Below, in pieces: positions 44,215-56,469 of a stretch of 64,000 nt of DNA (position 1 is its first letter; each line of letters opens with the position of its first letter). The stretch is from Rotaria sordida. Its lineage: Eukaryota > Rotifera > Eurotatoria > Philodinida > Philodinidae. The DNA lies in contig CAJNOL010000555.1 in NCBI GenBank assembly GCA_905250125.1, positions 31,381 to 95,380 of the forward strand, given 5' to 3'. The position numbers and the translations under genes were made by a program. Below the pieces are notes generated by a model. It saw only the letters and a list, made by a program, of their open reading frames with translations. It was not told the DNA's origin and did no database searches.

Positions 44215-45997
44215 TAAAAAAAAAAAAAGAAATAATATATATATTGTATGATTATTTGCAAGAATAATATTTACTAAGATAAATATCTTTTCAATTATAA
44301 TTATCTAATATTTTTTTAATCAAAGAAAAAAATTAGTTCTAATTTAAAAATAATTTTTAAATCTATTAATGATTTTTATATTTTCAAACGAAAATAAATC
44401 TATAGAAATGATAAACGATCAATATATCTCACCTTATTTCTTTTCACTATTCTTTCTTCTTCTTCTGTTATGTAATTGTCAAAGTATAACTACATACTAT
44501 TACCAGTTCTCTGTTAGTACGACCTTGAATGTCAAGCATGTTCATTCTTTGTTCTTTTCCGTCAAATTTCTTTTCTTTTGTGTTCTTTTGAAACTTTTTT
44601 TTTTTTATTTATCCATGTATATTAGTCTTACCATAGCTGGCAGAGAAAGAGAGAAATGTAGGATGTTGGTACGAGTGGTCTATTATAAATAAGAAAAAAA
44701 AACGAAGAGAAACTAAAACGACAGCGGTGTGATGACAACGCATAGAAGAAAAAAAAAAGAGGTAAAAATGCCAAGAAAGAGAAAACGTGGAGTACGATTT
44801 TGAGTTTGTGTGTGTGTGCAATAAACTGCCAGTGATAATATAAAGAGAAAAAAAAATCTAAAGGACATGTACATAAGCGAAAGTAAGTGTATGTAAAAAG
44901 AAAAAAAGAAGAAAGAAATTATTCTTCTCATTTCTTATGTCAAAATTGAGAATTAGAAAAAAAAAGAAAGAAAAAAAAAGAGTTGACCTTTAATAATCAA
45001 AGATATTTTATACATATCATTTTCCAAAATTTGTCTTTTTTTAATATATAAGCATGGCTGCGCAGTATTTTAAAAGAAATAATTAATTCATTTGAATATG
45101 CAAACAATTATGTCATATGCATATGTGTTTATTTTATTAGACACTTATCAAGATGATTGCAATTTTGTCATACTTATATGATCTAACAGATCGAAAATGA
45201 AGACATTATAAATGAATATGTTTAAAGAATAAGTTATTATTTTGTTCGTTTATTGATGATTTATTTGAAGAAAGAAAACTAAATTAATAATTAAAATTAA
45301 ATTTAATAGAAAAATAGCATTACAATCTATTGATGATCTTTTTTTTCTAATTATGACAACTAAAATATAAATTTTTTTGTTCACCGTATATTAAAGGACG
45401 TGGACGTATAAACTATAGAAAATGGATCACTAGGGATTTATTGACATTTCANNNNNNNNNNNNNNNNNNNNNNNNNNNNNNNNNNNNNNNNNNNNNNNNN
45501 NNNNNNNNNNNNNNNNNNNNNNNNNNNNNNNNNNNNNNNNNNNNNNNNNNNATCATCGATCATGAGAATGATTTGAGGAACTGATATCAATATAACGCGA
45601 GAACCCATTGAGTTTATTATAAAATATTGACATAAACTTTTATCTAACATGTGCAAGAAAGGACACAGCGTTGTGCGACAACTTCGAAAAAGATAAGAGA
45701 ACAGTATTAACAAGATACACTATGAGGTATATGAAATTATCTCACTCACCAACAAAGTTATTTGCAAGAAACGTAAACTGTGAGTGGATTTCAAAATGCA
45801 TTTTTTCTTTTCTGACGTTATTCAAACTTCAGTGTGTCGGTATACACTGATTTCTTTTTCAATCAAATGAAAATTCTCATCGCTGAACTTTTGTCATATG
45901 CACATGTAGTAAAGCATAAGATCTTATACAATGCTGAGCGTTATAAGGTGGATGTAACTAAAAAGTTTCTAAAATCTGCTTCTCTTATTCGTTTTCT
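44215..45997. other. Intergenic stretch with a 100-N gap
   Basis: Between divergent genes. A plus-strand frame from 44408 begins with a signal-peptide-like run (Y-F-F-S-L-F-F-L-L-L-L-L-C-N-C), but no downstream exon was found and the sequence is low in complexity. A-rich and AAAAG-rich stretches fill 44690-44990. Confidence 0.4.
45452..45551. other. Assembly gap of 100 N
   Basis: One hundred undetermined bases, probably a scaffolding gap of fixed size. Confidence 0.99.
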
Positions 45998-45999
45998 AG
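45998..45999 (+). promoter_or_regulatory. Splice acceptor one base before the GMC start
   Basis: CTCTTATTCGTTTTCTAG ends here and the ATG is at 46001. The leader after the junction would be a single base, which suits a trans-spliced leader. Confidence 0.55.
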
Positions 46000-46000
46000 A

Positions 46001-48719
46001 ATGGCTAATATGAAGAATGATATTGTCATTTATGATTACATCATTATTGGAGGTGGAACGAGTGGTGCAGTTGCAGCTCGACGTTTGGCCGAGGGAAAAG
46101 ATCATTACAATGTGTGTCTTATAGAAGCTGGTCCCAGGTTTGTCCTTTTGTACACTACTCTCTTATTTTGAATGAGTCATTCTTTGTCACAGTCACGAAG
46201 GTATAGACAACAGTCGAATGCCTGGTGGTCTACCAGCGCTGTTTCAGGAGAATCTGATCGATTGGGGCTACGAGATGGTTCCTCAAAAAGGATGCGGCAA
46301 TCGTGTTCTAGCCGCTTCACGAGGTCGTGTTCTTGGAGGTTGCAGTGCACTCAATGGCACAGTATTTACCCGAGGTGCTAAAGCCGATTATGATCGAATT
46401 GCTGACATGGGTAATCCAGGATGGAGTTGGAATGACATGATGCCTTACTTTAAAGCATCTGAAACATTTCATCCAGCTGAGTGGCACCAAGCAGACTTGT
46501 CTGCTCACGGTACTGATGGACCTCTGCATACGGAACCACAACCTCTAGCGCCTATCTCCGAAAAAGTTCTTGAATCCTTTATCGATCAAGGCTTTGAATA
46601 CAAACCGGATATGTTTATTCAAGGTGAATACGAAGGTTTGTTATGCTTATATTACACTATAAAGTGTTGATATCAGGCATCCTTAGGTGTTGGACATGCT
46701 GTTCGCACAATTCACAACGGTGTTCGGACTACAAGTGCAGATTTTGTGCACAATTGTAAGATGGCAAACCTCACCGTTAAAACGAATACATATGTAGACC
46801 GAATTATTCTGGAAAAAAACAATACAAACAATAGAGAAAATCGTGAATACAAGGCAGTCGGCGTAAAAGTACATGACAATACAAATAGTCAAGGAATAAC
46901 CATCAAAGCGAGAAAAGAAATTATCTTGAGTGCTGGGTATGTTAAATGCCTGAAAATTCCAATGTATTTATATGAACGAAAGAGATTCTTATTTAGTGCT
47001 TATAACTCTCCAATAATCTTGATGCACTCCGGTATTGGTCGAAGAGATCATCTCACCGAAATGAACATCGACTGTAAGATTGATTTGCCTGGTGTTGGTG
47101 AAAATCTCTTGGATCATCCGATCGTATGCAACATTTTTCTCCATTCATTTATAGCATAATTTACGTTGCTGTCTAGGTTTATACATCTTACCAACTAAAG
47201 GATCCCAATCTCACGCTCGATCGGTTTTTCTACCATAGTCCAGACACTCTCGCATTATCGATCAAAGAATGGCATGATACTAAAACAGGACCCATGACAA
47301 AATTTATATTTGGTTGCTTTGCACTTAAACGAATTGACAAAACGATTCAGGACCCCATTTGGGAAGCTGCAAAATCCGAGCAGCAATGCGATGATCCAAC
47401 CGGACAGTTACCTAATCAACCTCACATCGAGTTCTTCAATACTGAACTATACATTGTTCCACCCGACCTTCATCCGCAAAGTCAGTCAATTACGTTCTCT
47501 TCAGTTTTTCTTTCGAACCTGGATGATTTTAGCGAAATAAGAGCAAAAATGAGGAAATGTTATGTCACGAAGGAAAAAGCAGATCCTGGATCCACAGGAT
47601 CCAATGGCTTCTCATGGTTCCTCGTAGATGAAGGGAAAAAGCAGACCATGATGGATCCTGAAGCCTTGAGAATACATCTAGGTCTATCAAGACGGGAAAT
47701 TCTGGTTTCTGATGAATTCTGAAACCTTCAGAGTTCATAACAACTTATGAGAATTCATGAAAGTCCACTGGGAGTCATGGAGATCCACGGGAAGCCATGG
47801 AGAGCTACGGAGTGCCATGGAAACTCACAGGGAACAACGGGGAGCTATGGGAATTCACGGGGCCTCATAGCTCCCCGTGGAACCTGTGGTTTCCCATAAA
47901 TTCTCATAAGTTGTTCTGAACTCTGACGGTTTAAGGATTCATCAGAAATCAGTATTTTTCTTCTTGATAGACTTAGATAGATTCTTAAGGCTCCAGGATC
48001 CATCAGGATCTCCCTTTTCTTCCTTGTGAGATGTACTATATATTCAAGGATTTTTGCTTATCTTCGTGGATCGAGAATAGGATCGTTTTAAAGAATTTTT
48101 TGTCAGAATGAATCTGCTAAATATTTATTGCATTGTAGCGTAAGGAATATGAGAGTACAGCATAAACAACATATGTGATGGTTTCGATTTTATATATATA
48201 GGTCCATCCAATGGCGAAGGTGTCTTTACACTAATCACTCTTCTCTGTGGACCGCAAGCGAGAGGCACCGTTCGATTGTCGTCCAGCGATCCGACAAGCA
48301 AGCCAATTATCGATCACGCCTATTTTGACAATGATCTCGATGTGGCTGTGCTTGCTGAAGGTTGTCGACTCGCTCACGAAGTGTTAATGAAAGGGCGAGG
48401 AACAAAAGATATTATCATTGGCGCTTGGCCAAAAACGACTTCTTATCCAACAGATTTGAACGGTTGGAAAGAACATGTACGAGCACTTTCCGGCACCTGC
48501 TGTCATGCGAGTGGTACATGCAAGATGGCACCCAACAATGACCCGATGGGAGTAGTTGACAATCGTCTTCGTGTGCGAAATGTCGAAGGCTTGCGAGTAG
48601 CGGATGTTTCCATTCTGCCTATTCTCAATAGTGGACATCCACAGGCGCCTGCGTATGCCATTGGCGAAAAGGTGGCGCATATGGTTTTGCAGGATGCTGA
48701 AACTGGAAAATCGTTTTAA
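46001..48719 (+). CDS. GMC-family FAD oxidoreductase, six exons
   Basis: Exons 46001-46137, 46193-46635, 46687-46936, 46997-47123, 47177-47480, 48202-48719; 1779 nt, 592 aa, all in frame. Residues 11-31 hold the FAD-binding Y-D-Y-I-I-I-G-G-G-T-S-G; residues 89-101 the GMC signature R-G-R-V-L-G-G-C-S-A-L-N-G. The C-terminal half has C-C-H-A-S-G-T-C-K-M with H522 and N-S-G-H-P-Q-A-P with H566, the expected catalytic pair. Known of the family: oxidation of alcohols, sugars or choline with FAD; the substrate here is not predictable. No signal peptide, so probably cytosolic. The first four introns are 50-60 bp; the fifth is 721 bp and holds a foldback element. A continuing open frame past exon 5 to 47722 is read-through, not the protein. 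Confidence 0.92.
47563..48036. repeat. Foldback element inside GMC intron 5
   Basis: Arms of about 170-210 bp (47563-47775 and 47868-48036) are inverted copies, for example AACAACTTATGAGAATTC against GAATTCTCATAAGTTG-like sequence. The centre holds repeated CATGGAGA/CACGGG(A/G)A words. Probably a MITE; it explains the unusual intron length. Confidence 0.8.
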
Positions 48720-48870
48720 GAAATTTCAACGATTCCGTACTTGTCAAAATATTAAGAGAACAGCTCTCTCTTTATTAAATCATCGTGATTAGATTGATTT
48801 CTTTTGCGTCTATCAGTACTTGAATTTGTTAGAAATCACCATTTAAAATTTATTCTATATCTACAAATAA
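48720..48870. other. GMC 3' flank
   Basis: No gene; no standard AATAAA seen close to the stop. Confidence 0.4.
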
Positions 48871-48941
48871 GGGTGTGAGTGGGTGGAGTTTGAGTGTGGG
48901 CTTGGATAAATTGAAGATTAACACCCACATTCACACATCCC
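48871..48941. repeat. GT-rich telomere-like hairpin
   Basis: GGGTGTGAGTGGGTGG and TGAGTGTGGGC on the left; ACACCCACATTCACACATCCC is the inverse on the right, here cited in part as CACCCACATTCACACATCC. The spacer is about 20 nt. Confidence 0.7.
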
Positions 48942-51900
48942 TTCGATTTTTAATTTGTATATAAAAGAAATAGATTACATCTTAATTTAAACAAACATAC
49001 GAGTACTACCGTACTTCATATAAAATGTTTGTTCTTAAGTCACATTTCTATTCATTTATATCTATACGATAAAGATGTCCATTACGACCAAACACTTTTG
49101 CTATTGTGGTGCACTTAATTACAAAACAAGTTACCACTATCATCATTTCTGGATGAGGTAAGAAGCGAAAAATTCTCTCCTCATTTCGATCTCTAGTTGG
49201 AATAAAATAATGTATATGAATTATTTATTGATTGAAATCTAGACAATGATATGAACGTGTGTCGCCTCATTTTGTCTTTATCATATTTGCTTTGACCTTT
49301 AAGCCGTGAAAAATCATATGCTAATATATCGTCTTATTATTCAAGAATATATTAACAAATTCATTTGACTATAACAGCAAATATTTGAGTCAAACAATTG
49401 TAGTTTAGTGCTGCAGCACTTATAATCACTGAGGAAAAAAAAACTCTTTTAGATCCACAACAATAAAGATGGTGAATTTGATCATTGTATTGCCATAAAA
49501 ATTCATTGTCAAATGTCATAGATTGTAAATGTATTGTTAAGTATAACATATTCTCTACATTCTTATGGTATACTTTCTCTAACTACTTCATTGTATATGT
49601 TGACATAAGTTATTTTATTTATCATTATGACATGTTTTCAATAATATTGAGCAAAGCTAAGACATTATACCAATTGGAAACATTCTTTTTATGAAGAATT
49701 TCTATGATTTCTATTTGTCTGTTTCAATTGGTTATTTTGTGCAAGAACTTCTTATGAACTTGCTTTTATGAAAGTCAATTAAATGAACAACTTAAAGTAG
49801 AATGATATATGAATGTGAACTTGAAGAATTCAATATATTTACAAAATCAATAATATTAATTGATCGATCAATCAATTGGCGATTCTGTTATAGATTAAGT
49901 ATAAGTCTTATCTAAATGATAATTATATGAAAAAGTTGTTATAGATAGAACAATTATTATTCTCTCGATTGATTCGATTCAAATTTATAAATAAATTTTC
50001 ATCTTCTCTAAAAACATCATATTTAACATTTCATTTTCTAAGAAAGAAATTCATCAAGACAGAGCTTCTTTAATGCTTTGCCTTGCATTTATTTATGTAA
50101 AAAAACAAAGAAAATAGTTTGTCTCGCTATAACATTATTTCATAAATTGGCAAAAAAAAAACATTTATGAAATTTATTTATTATCTTTCGTTAAATGATT
50201 ATTTCGGTTGTTATTTTAGAATTTTGTTCATGATTGTTTGAATGAAAATCTATTTGAAATAATATTGAAAAATAGTTCAATTGACTAAAAATTTAATTTT
50301 AAATATACGGATTTATTTCAAAGTCATTTTAAATTATCTTGAATAGATAAATTTCAATAGAAGATTTTTTTTTCACAAGTCATTTGGAGAAATTGATTGA
50401 ATTGAATAGAAAAATTTTCTGATATATTTTATCTAATTTATTCTAAAAGATTTATTTCAAATGATATTAGATCAAATTTAAGAATTCAGTCGAATAGAAA
50501 CAGTTCCTACTTAGTTTGACGATTAAATGTTAAGAAAAAATATTAAAAACAATTAATGAGTTTTATTTTCTTGTTTATAGACAAAATAAATTCAATTTTA
50601 AAGTCATTTTTTAATTATTCTTTATTATTTGATTGAGTTTACAGGAAAGGTCGATTTTATAATACGAAAGAATTTGTTAATAAATGGGCGTGATATGAAC
50701 AGATAAATATAGAATTTTTATGATGAGACCATTCGACGAAAAAGTGGAATGACATTGTCAAAAACGTGTTCTGCAGTTCATTAGAATTAGTATTAGATAA
50801 TTTATCAACTTTTTTTACTAGAAAGAAAATATTGAGAAAAATATTTTCGAATAAATACGATTGTTGATACGACTTCTTTCGAAATGTCCTATTACTTATT
50901 ATGAAATTATTTATTTGTTTTATTGGAAAATTATTCAAAGAAAACGATATTTCTTTTCTATGAAATCAAAACAAGAAAAAAAAGAGTTTCGTTTTGAATG
51001 TCTTCATAGGAAATTCGTTTCTCTGATTTCTTTTATTTCTATATCTGATTGAATACATTATTTAACATGTATCAGTAATAGGTTTTCTATCATCAATAAT
51101 ATAAATACATAAGAATATTTAAACAAGAGTTATTTTTTGTAGAATAAAAATATTTTATCTAACCAAAGAAAAAAATTTTCATCGATTAAATATTGCTTTT
51201 TCAATCCGAAAGTTTAAGTGTTATTATTCGAATATATATATATGTCACAGGCAAAATTAAACTTAGACAGAATTCGTTTTTTTATTAGGCACAAAATTAT
51301 GAATTAATTTTTTTTTCTTTTTCAAATATAGTTATTATGTATAGTTGACATGAGAATTCAGTTAAGTTTGGAATGTGCGAAATATTGAAAAAAAAAGAAA
51401 AAATATTTTTATTATGGAAACAACTGAATAAATAATTTATTTGGTCAGATGTTCACAAAACAAAGTTCTGTTAAACATATAAACACAACATTTCAATATG
51501 CAGTTTTTTTTTCGTTATGTTTCAATAGTCACTTCCCATCGGAACTAGAAAAATCCGGCTATCAGATTTTTGTTTTTAAGTTTCTCTCATTTTTTCGAGT
51601 TTTCAGGCTGAAAATGATGTCTTTGCAGCAGAAATCTACGAATCCAGCCATCGAAATCATTGACCGGCGATGCAACACAAATAACTCGAAACTCTAGAAG
51701 GGCCAACCTAATTGTCGGAAGGGATCGGTTCCCATGCTAGATACAACACATTATTGAAACCATGTATCACACTGCAAATTCTCTTTTCGTAAAAAAACTA
51801 AAAGAAAATAATTCATTTACATTCAATATTATTCGTAATATCATTAGTTACATAATTTTATTTATTGTCATTAATCATGTACTAATAATACACAAAAAAA

Positions 51901-52349
51901 GTATGTCTATTTCTGTAATGATTTTTTCATAATACAAAACTATACATAAGTATTTAATTGATCATATAGATAGATAATGATGATAAACAAAAATACATAA
52001 AAAAACATTGTAGAAATAAAATTATCATTGTGACTTATCTTTATAATCAAAAGATGTCCCTAATAAACGTGTAGATGTGTTTAAAATTAATAAAAATAGA
52101 GAAACAAAAAGCATATGCCGTATTGATTTTATCAATTTACATTGATGATTATTTAAAAAGAAAAATGTCGAGGTATCGATTTTCAATTAATATAAGAACT
52201 TAGTATGATCACTAATCATTGATCTGCTTTGACGATCATTTACAAGCTGCGCGTGATAATAGAACCAATGATTAATGAGTAAGCTACGTCAAGCTTGAAT
52301 TATTTATTTTGTATACGTACTTATATATATATCAGAAATAAATATAGTC
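48942..52349. other. Stretch without a recognised gene
   Basis: About 3.4 kb of very AT-rich DNA. Frames are short and phenylalanine/isoleucine-rich as expected by chance. A less AT-rich patch at 51520-51780 has no supported coding frame. Confidence 0.5.
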
Positions 52350-53489
52350 ATGAAAGTGGGTGAAATTACTTTATTTGAAGAGAAAGATTTTCTTGATTTT
52401 AAAAACGAATGTATTAGTGATGAAGGATGGACAATATGTTATGACAAATCATCATCTCGTGTATCAACTAAGAAAAATTCTTTATCAGCATTTGATGTCG
52501 TTCGTGTAAGATTATTATTATTTCATGAATCAATAAGAACATGTATATATATATATTAGATTTATTTAGGTTCAATCAGATTTTAGTGATATTTCAGCTG
52601 ACTTACTTTATGATGTTATACATGATGGTCAATATCGTTCAATATGGGATACAAATATGTTAGAAGGATATGAATTATGTGCAGTCTTACATAATAGTGA
52701 TATTGGATATTATTCAAGTTAAGGATAAATTTATTATTTTAAATGATTATTATTATTATTAGTTGGTTTGTTTTAGTGAAAAGTCCAGCACCATTTAAAA
52801 ATCGTGATTTTGTTACACAACGTGCTTGGTTCGACTATGGACGCAATCAAGAAAAGATTATTATCAATCATTCGGTCAATCATTTGGTAGATATTTTTCA
52901 TCTACCTTTTGTTGCTTTTTTTTTGTATAACAAAAAAAAAATATTGTACGTTTATCTTTAGCGTGAACCACCACGTAAGAATTTTGTACGTGGCATTTCC
53001 TATTTAACTGGTTATTTAATTATACCAACGGGACCATCATCATGTAGATTTTATTATATGACACAAAGTGATCCTGGAGGTTTTGAATTGTTTTTTTTTG
53101 TTTTTATGAACGAAAATTAATTTGTTTTTTTCTTTAGGTAATTTACCAGCGTGGGTAGTAAATAAAGCATCTAAAGTTTTGGTACCTAAAGTACGAATTT
53201 ATTTTGTTTTTCTTTTATAAAAATAATTAAAAAAAAAAAAAATTTTTTTTTTGTATAGATAATAAAAAAATTAGCTAAAGCATGTAGTAAATATGATAAA
53301 TGGAAAGCTAAAAATCAACCATCATATAAACCATGGTTATATCCTGAACAAATGAATGTAGAAAAATTTAACCAAGGTGATATTGGAAAATTTGATGCTA
53401 AAGAAACATTAACAACATCAGCTAATAATGATGAAGGAGCTATACAAGAAAATGCTGTTGAAGTTGATAATTATGTACGAGAAGATTAA
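52350..53489 (+). CDS. START-domain lipid-transfer protein, STARD10-like, six exons
   Basis: Exons 52350-52505, 52570-52717, 52777-52886, 52962-53079, 53138-53190, 53259-53489; 816 nt, 271 aa, frame kept throughout. The START domain covers about residues 15-225. Diagnostic strings are I-H-D-G-Q-Y-R-S-I-W-D, D-I-G-Y-Y-S, K-N-R-D-F-V-T-Q-R, I-N-H-S-V-N-H and G-I-S-Y-L-T-G-Y-L-I, ending with N-L-P-A-W-V-V-N-K-A-S, the order and wording of STARD10 and its PCTP-group relatives, which carry phosphatidylcholine and phosphatidylethanolamine between membranes. A short acidic, low-complexity tail follows. Cytosolic by lack of a signal peptide. Introns are 52-75 bp. Confidence 0.92.
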
Positions 53490-53774
53490 AAATTGTATTT
53501 TTTTTGTTTTTGTTTTGTGATTTATGTCTTTCATTACATATTCAGGCGATGGGATATTTTTTTAATATTAAGCTAGATTATCTTTATTTGTTTTTATTTT
53601 TTTCGATGTCATAATGTCCATGTTTTTTTTTTTTGAAAGAATAGCATATGAATAAATTCGTAAGTAAAAAGAACGATAAAGTGATAGAACTAAAAAGAAA
53701 AGAAATGGCAACAGATTTTATCAATAACACTTTTAGTTTTGTCAATCGAAGGAATAACAGGAAAATAGAGTAAT

Positions 53775-54321
53775 ATGTCATTTCGAAAAATTCTAATTGT
53801 TTGTCTCATTTTAATTACATTAAGTGTATCATTTATTCAATTATCATTTGGTTTTTATTATATTAATTCGATTGCCTCGTGTCTACTTCAACATGATATT
53901 ATGTTATTAATGTCTATTGGTGGTGTATTTCAAGCAATTTTTTTTGTTGGTGCTTTTGCTTTTGTCTATTCAATTACACCGGCAAGATTTAAAACAGGAA
54001 ATAAAAAAGCAACTAATCGAATTTCACAAACTCTTATTGGTAAATTATTATTTTATATATAAATTTCTTTTTTCGAAGTAGATTTATTATTTAGGTTGTA
54101 TAACGTGTATAGTTGGCACTTGTGCAATTATATTTTTTATTCTTATACAAGTTCGTATATATGGAAATTATAATGATTTTCAATGGAAAAATTCTACTCA
54201 ATCAAATTATTGTTTATTTACAATTTTTTATAGCGCTTTGGGATCAATAATTGGTACTTATATTGCAATTATATTGTTTTCTACTGTTACAATTGTATTA
54301 TTATTTGGAATTGGAGCATAA
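53775..54321 (+). CDS. Small four-helix membrane protein, two exons
   Basis: Exons 53775-54039 and 54095-54321; 492 nt, 163 aa, in frame. Four hydrophobic helices are seen at about 5-27, 42-68, 88-110 and 130-160, with a basic loop (A-R-F-K-T-G-N-K-K) between helices 2 and 3 and a polar loop with a possible N-glycosylation site (N-S-T) between 3 and 4. I do not recognise the family; the layout is tetraspan-like but the Cys pattern of true tetraspanins is absent. It starts 285 bp downstream of the START gene on the same strand. Helix 1 could also be read as a signal peptide. Confidence 0.72.
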
Positions 54322-56469
54322 AAGTGTGAAACTTCGAAAAAAAAAAACTATTAGACTGTGTTGAGAGAAATATTCTATATGCTTTTTCATTAGATTAACA
54401 GCAAACCGTTGTATTAAAGTGTATTTTGATTCCATACTAAATAGTTTACTAAGATTATATTCTTTTTTTTTATCAGATTTGTGTAGATTGTGTTTTATTT
54501 CAACTAAAAATATACAACTGGCAATAATTCAAGTCAAGTCATACATAATGAAATTTATAATGTTATATACAGATAAAAGTTTTATATGTACAACTGCTCT
54601 GAATAACTATATGACAAAATTGTAGATGAATTCAACTTCGATTACATCAGTCATTCTACTTTTAGATTCTTTCCAGTGAATTTTGATTTTATATAGTTGA
54701 TTTCGAAATATTTATCGCACATATCCGAAGCTCTAATTTGATCAATAAAAACTATGCAATCAGCTGAATAATAATTCCATTTTAAAATTTTATAACAGAA
54801 TAAGAATACCATAAAGAAAATTTCAATACCTTACGATATATATTAATAAAAATTGAATTGACCACTTGATACAATTTACTGATTAGATAAAAGAACATCG
54901 TTTTTCTTCAATCATACTTTCTCAGAAAGAAACAATAACATATTTGTCGAATTCAAATATAATGATAGGTTCTATTTGATGAATTATCTATTGATAAAAC
55001 AAGTCCTTTTATAATCATTGATGACTAAGACAGATGTCTATTCTTATTCTATTTAAATATTGACAATTGTTTTGATTATATAAGTAAAATGAATCTAGTA
55101 TTACCTATCTATGTATTCATTATAAAGCAAATAGAAAAAAAAATTCTTGTAAAAATTAGTAACTAATTAATTCATTTTATTGAATAAATTTTTTTTTTAA
55201 ATATAAATTTATATGATTTTAAAATCTGTTTAGATAATAAAGTATTTCTTTTATATATAAACATCATACTTATATGAATCCTATTAACTGTTAGCACAAT
55301 CCATGCGGGATTAAAATTTGATTGGTGAGCAAACAATACGAAGAATTTCGTTGAGAAAAAAACGAAAACAATTCAAGATTGGGGGGTGATCACCCTGAAG
55401 TATTTTAAAAGAAAAATATCTTAAAATGCTTCTGTTTCGGAGAGATTAGTTCATCTTTAAACTGTATAATATCTTTCATGAGACAAAATAAGTGTATTAA
55501 TCAGTTTTATTATGTTCTAGAATAAACATATTTCTATCAGACAACAGAATTGTAGATGATATTCGTTCATGAATGTTTAATGGGCATAATTTTAAAATTC
55601 GTTGAGTAGGTTCCAAAACTCGATTGGATCTACATTCGATGAATGCTACTCTGGAAGTACTATTTGATTCTTATAAGATTACCATGAAGATTGCCTGAGA
55701 AACGTATACATTGCGCTAGTCACCGAATACAAGTAATCAAAAAAAAATATCATGCATCATTGGAGCGACAATCAAGTTTGAATTAAAAAAAATCATTAAG
55801 AGTATATTCGGATTCGAGTGTGAAAAAGTTCAATGAATCGAGTCCGAATTCAATAGTGTCTAATATAAATTAAACATAAAATATTAGGAGAAAATGAAAG
55901 ATAAAATAATGAGTTTTACTTAGAATTGTATTCTTTTAGATACATAAAAATATATTTTTTACCTTTCTAGTATAATAGATTGATGCAACTTTGTTCTTTT
56001 TACTTATAGAGTACAATTAAATATTAGTCTGTTTTTTTTTTGCTTTCTATATAGTTCAGACATCATAGAAAATATTCACATACATCTGTGTACAGAATAT
56101 ATTGATAGAAACCTAACAAAAATTATTTTCCTAGTTAATTTCTTTGTTAATGCACTAAAAAAAAAGAAACGATGAATAAATGAAAGTCTCTCAGCAGGAA
56201 TAACTTGAAATATAATTTCACTTATATATATGCTTATGTCGTTGTTAAGTATGTAGGCAGTAATCGAACGATTAAAGGTGGGAGGACAAATTTAAACGAC
56301 AATAACAGTTCAAGAAGAAGAAGAAGAAGAAGAAGAAGAAATTGAAACGAATATTGTCCATCATTACATACTTGCAAAGAAAAAAAGAGCGAGAAAGAGA
56401 AAAAGATTCTTTTAGAATCTATAACTATAGTGTGAATAATTATAAAAATCATACAATAAATATTAATTA
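54322..56469. other. Stretch without a recognised gene
   Basis: AT-rich intergenic DNA before the PLAC8-like gene. Frames are short; none is supported. Confidence 0.5.
56312..56340 (+). repeat. GAA microsatellite
   Basis: About nine copies of AAG in a row, about 130 bp upstream of the PLAC8-like start. Confidence 0.92.

Noticed and set aside
44369-44692. Signal-peptide-like frame of 107 codons
   Set aside because: The start is not an ATG in the long form, the rest is low complexity, and no downstream exon was found; mentioned only within the intergenic entry.
47294-47722. Separate 142-codon protein
   Set aside because: It is GMC exon 5 read through the donor at 47481 into the intron.
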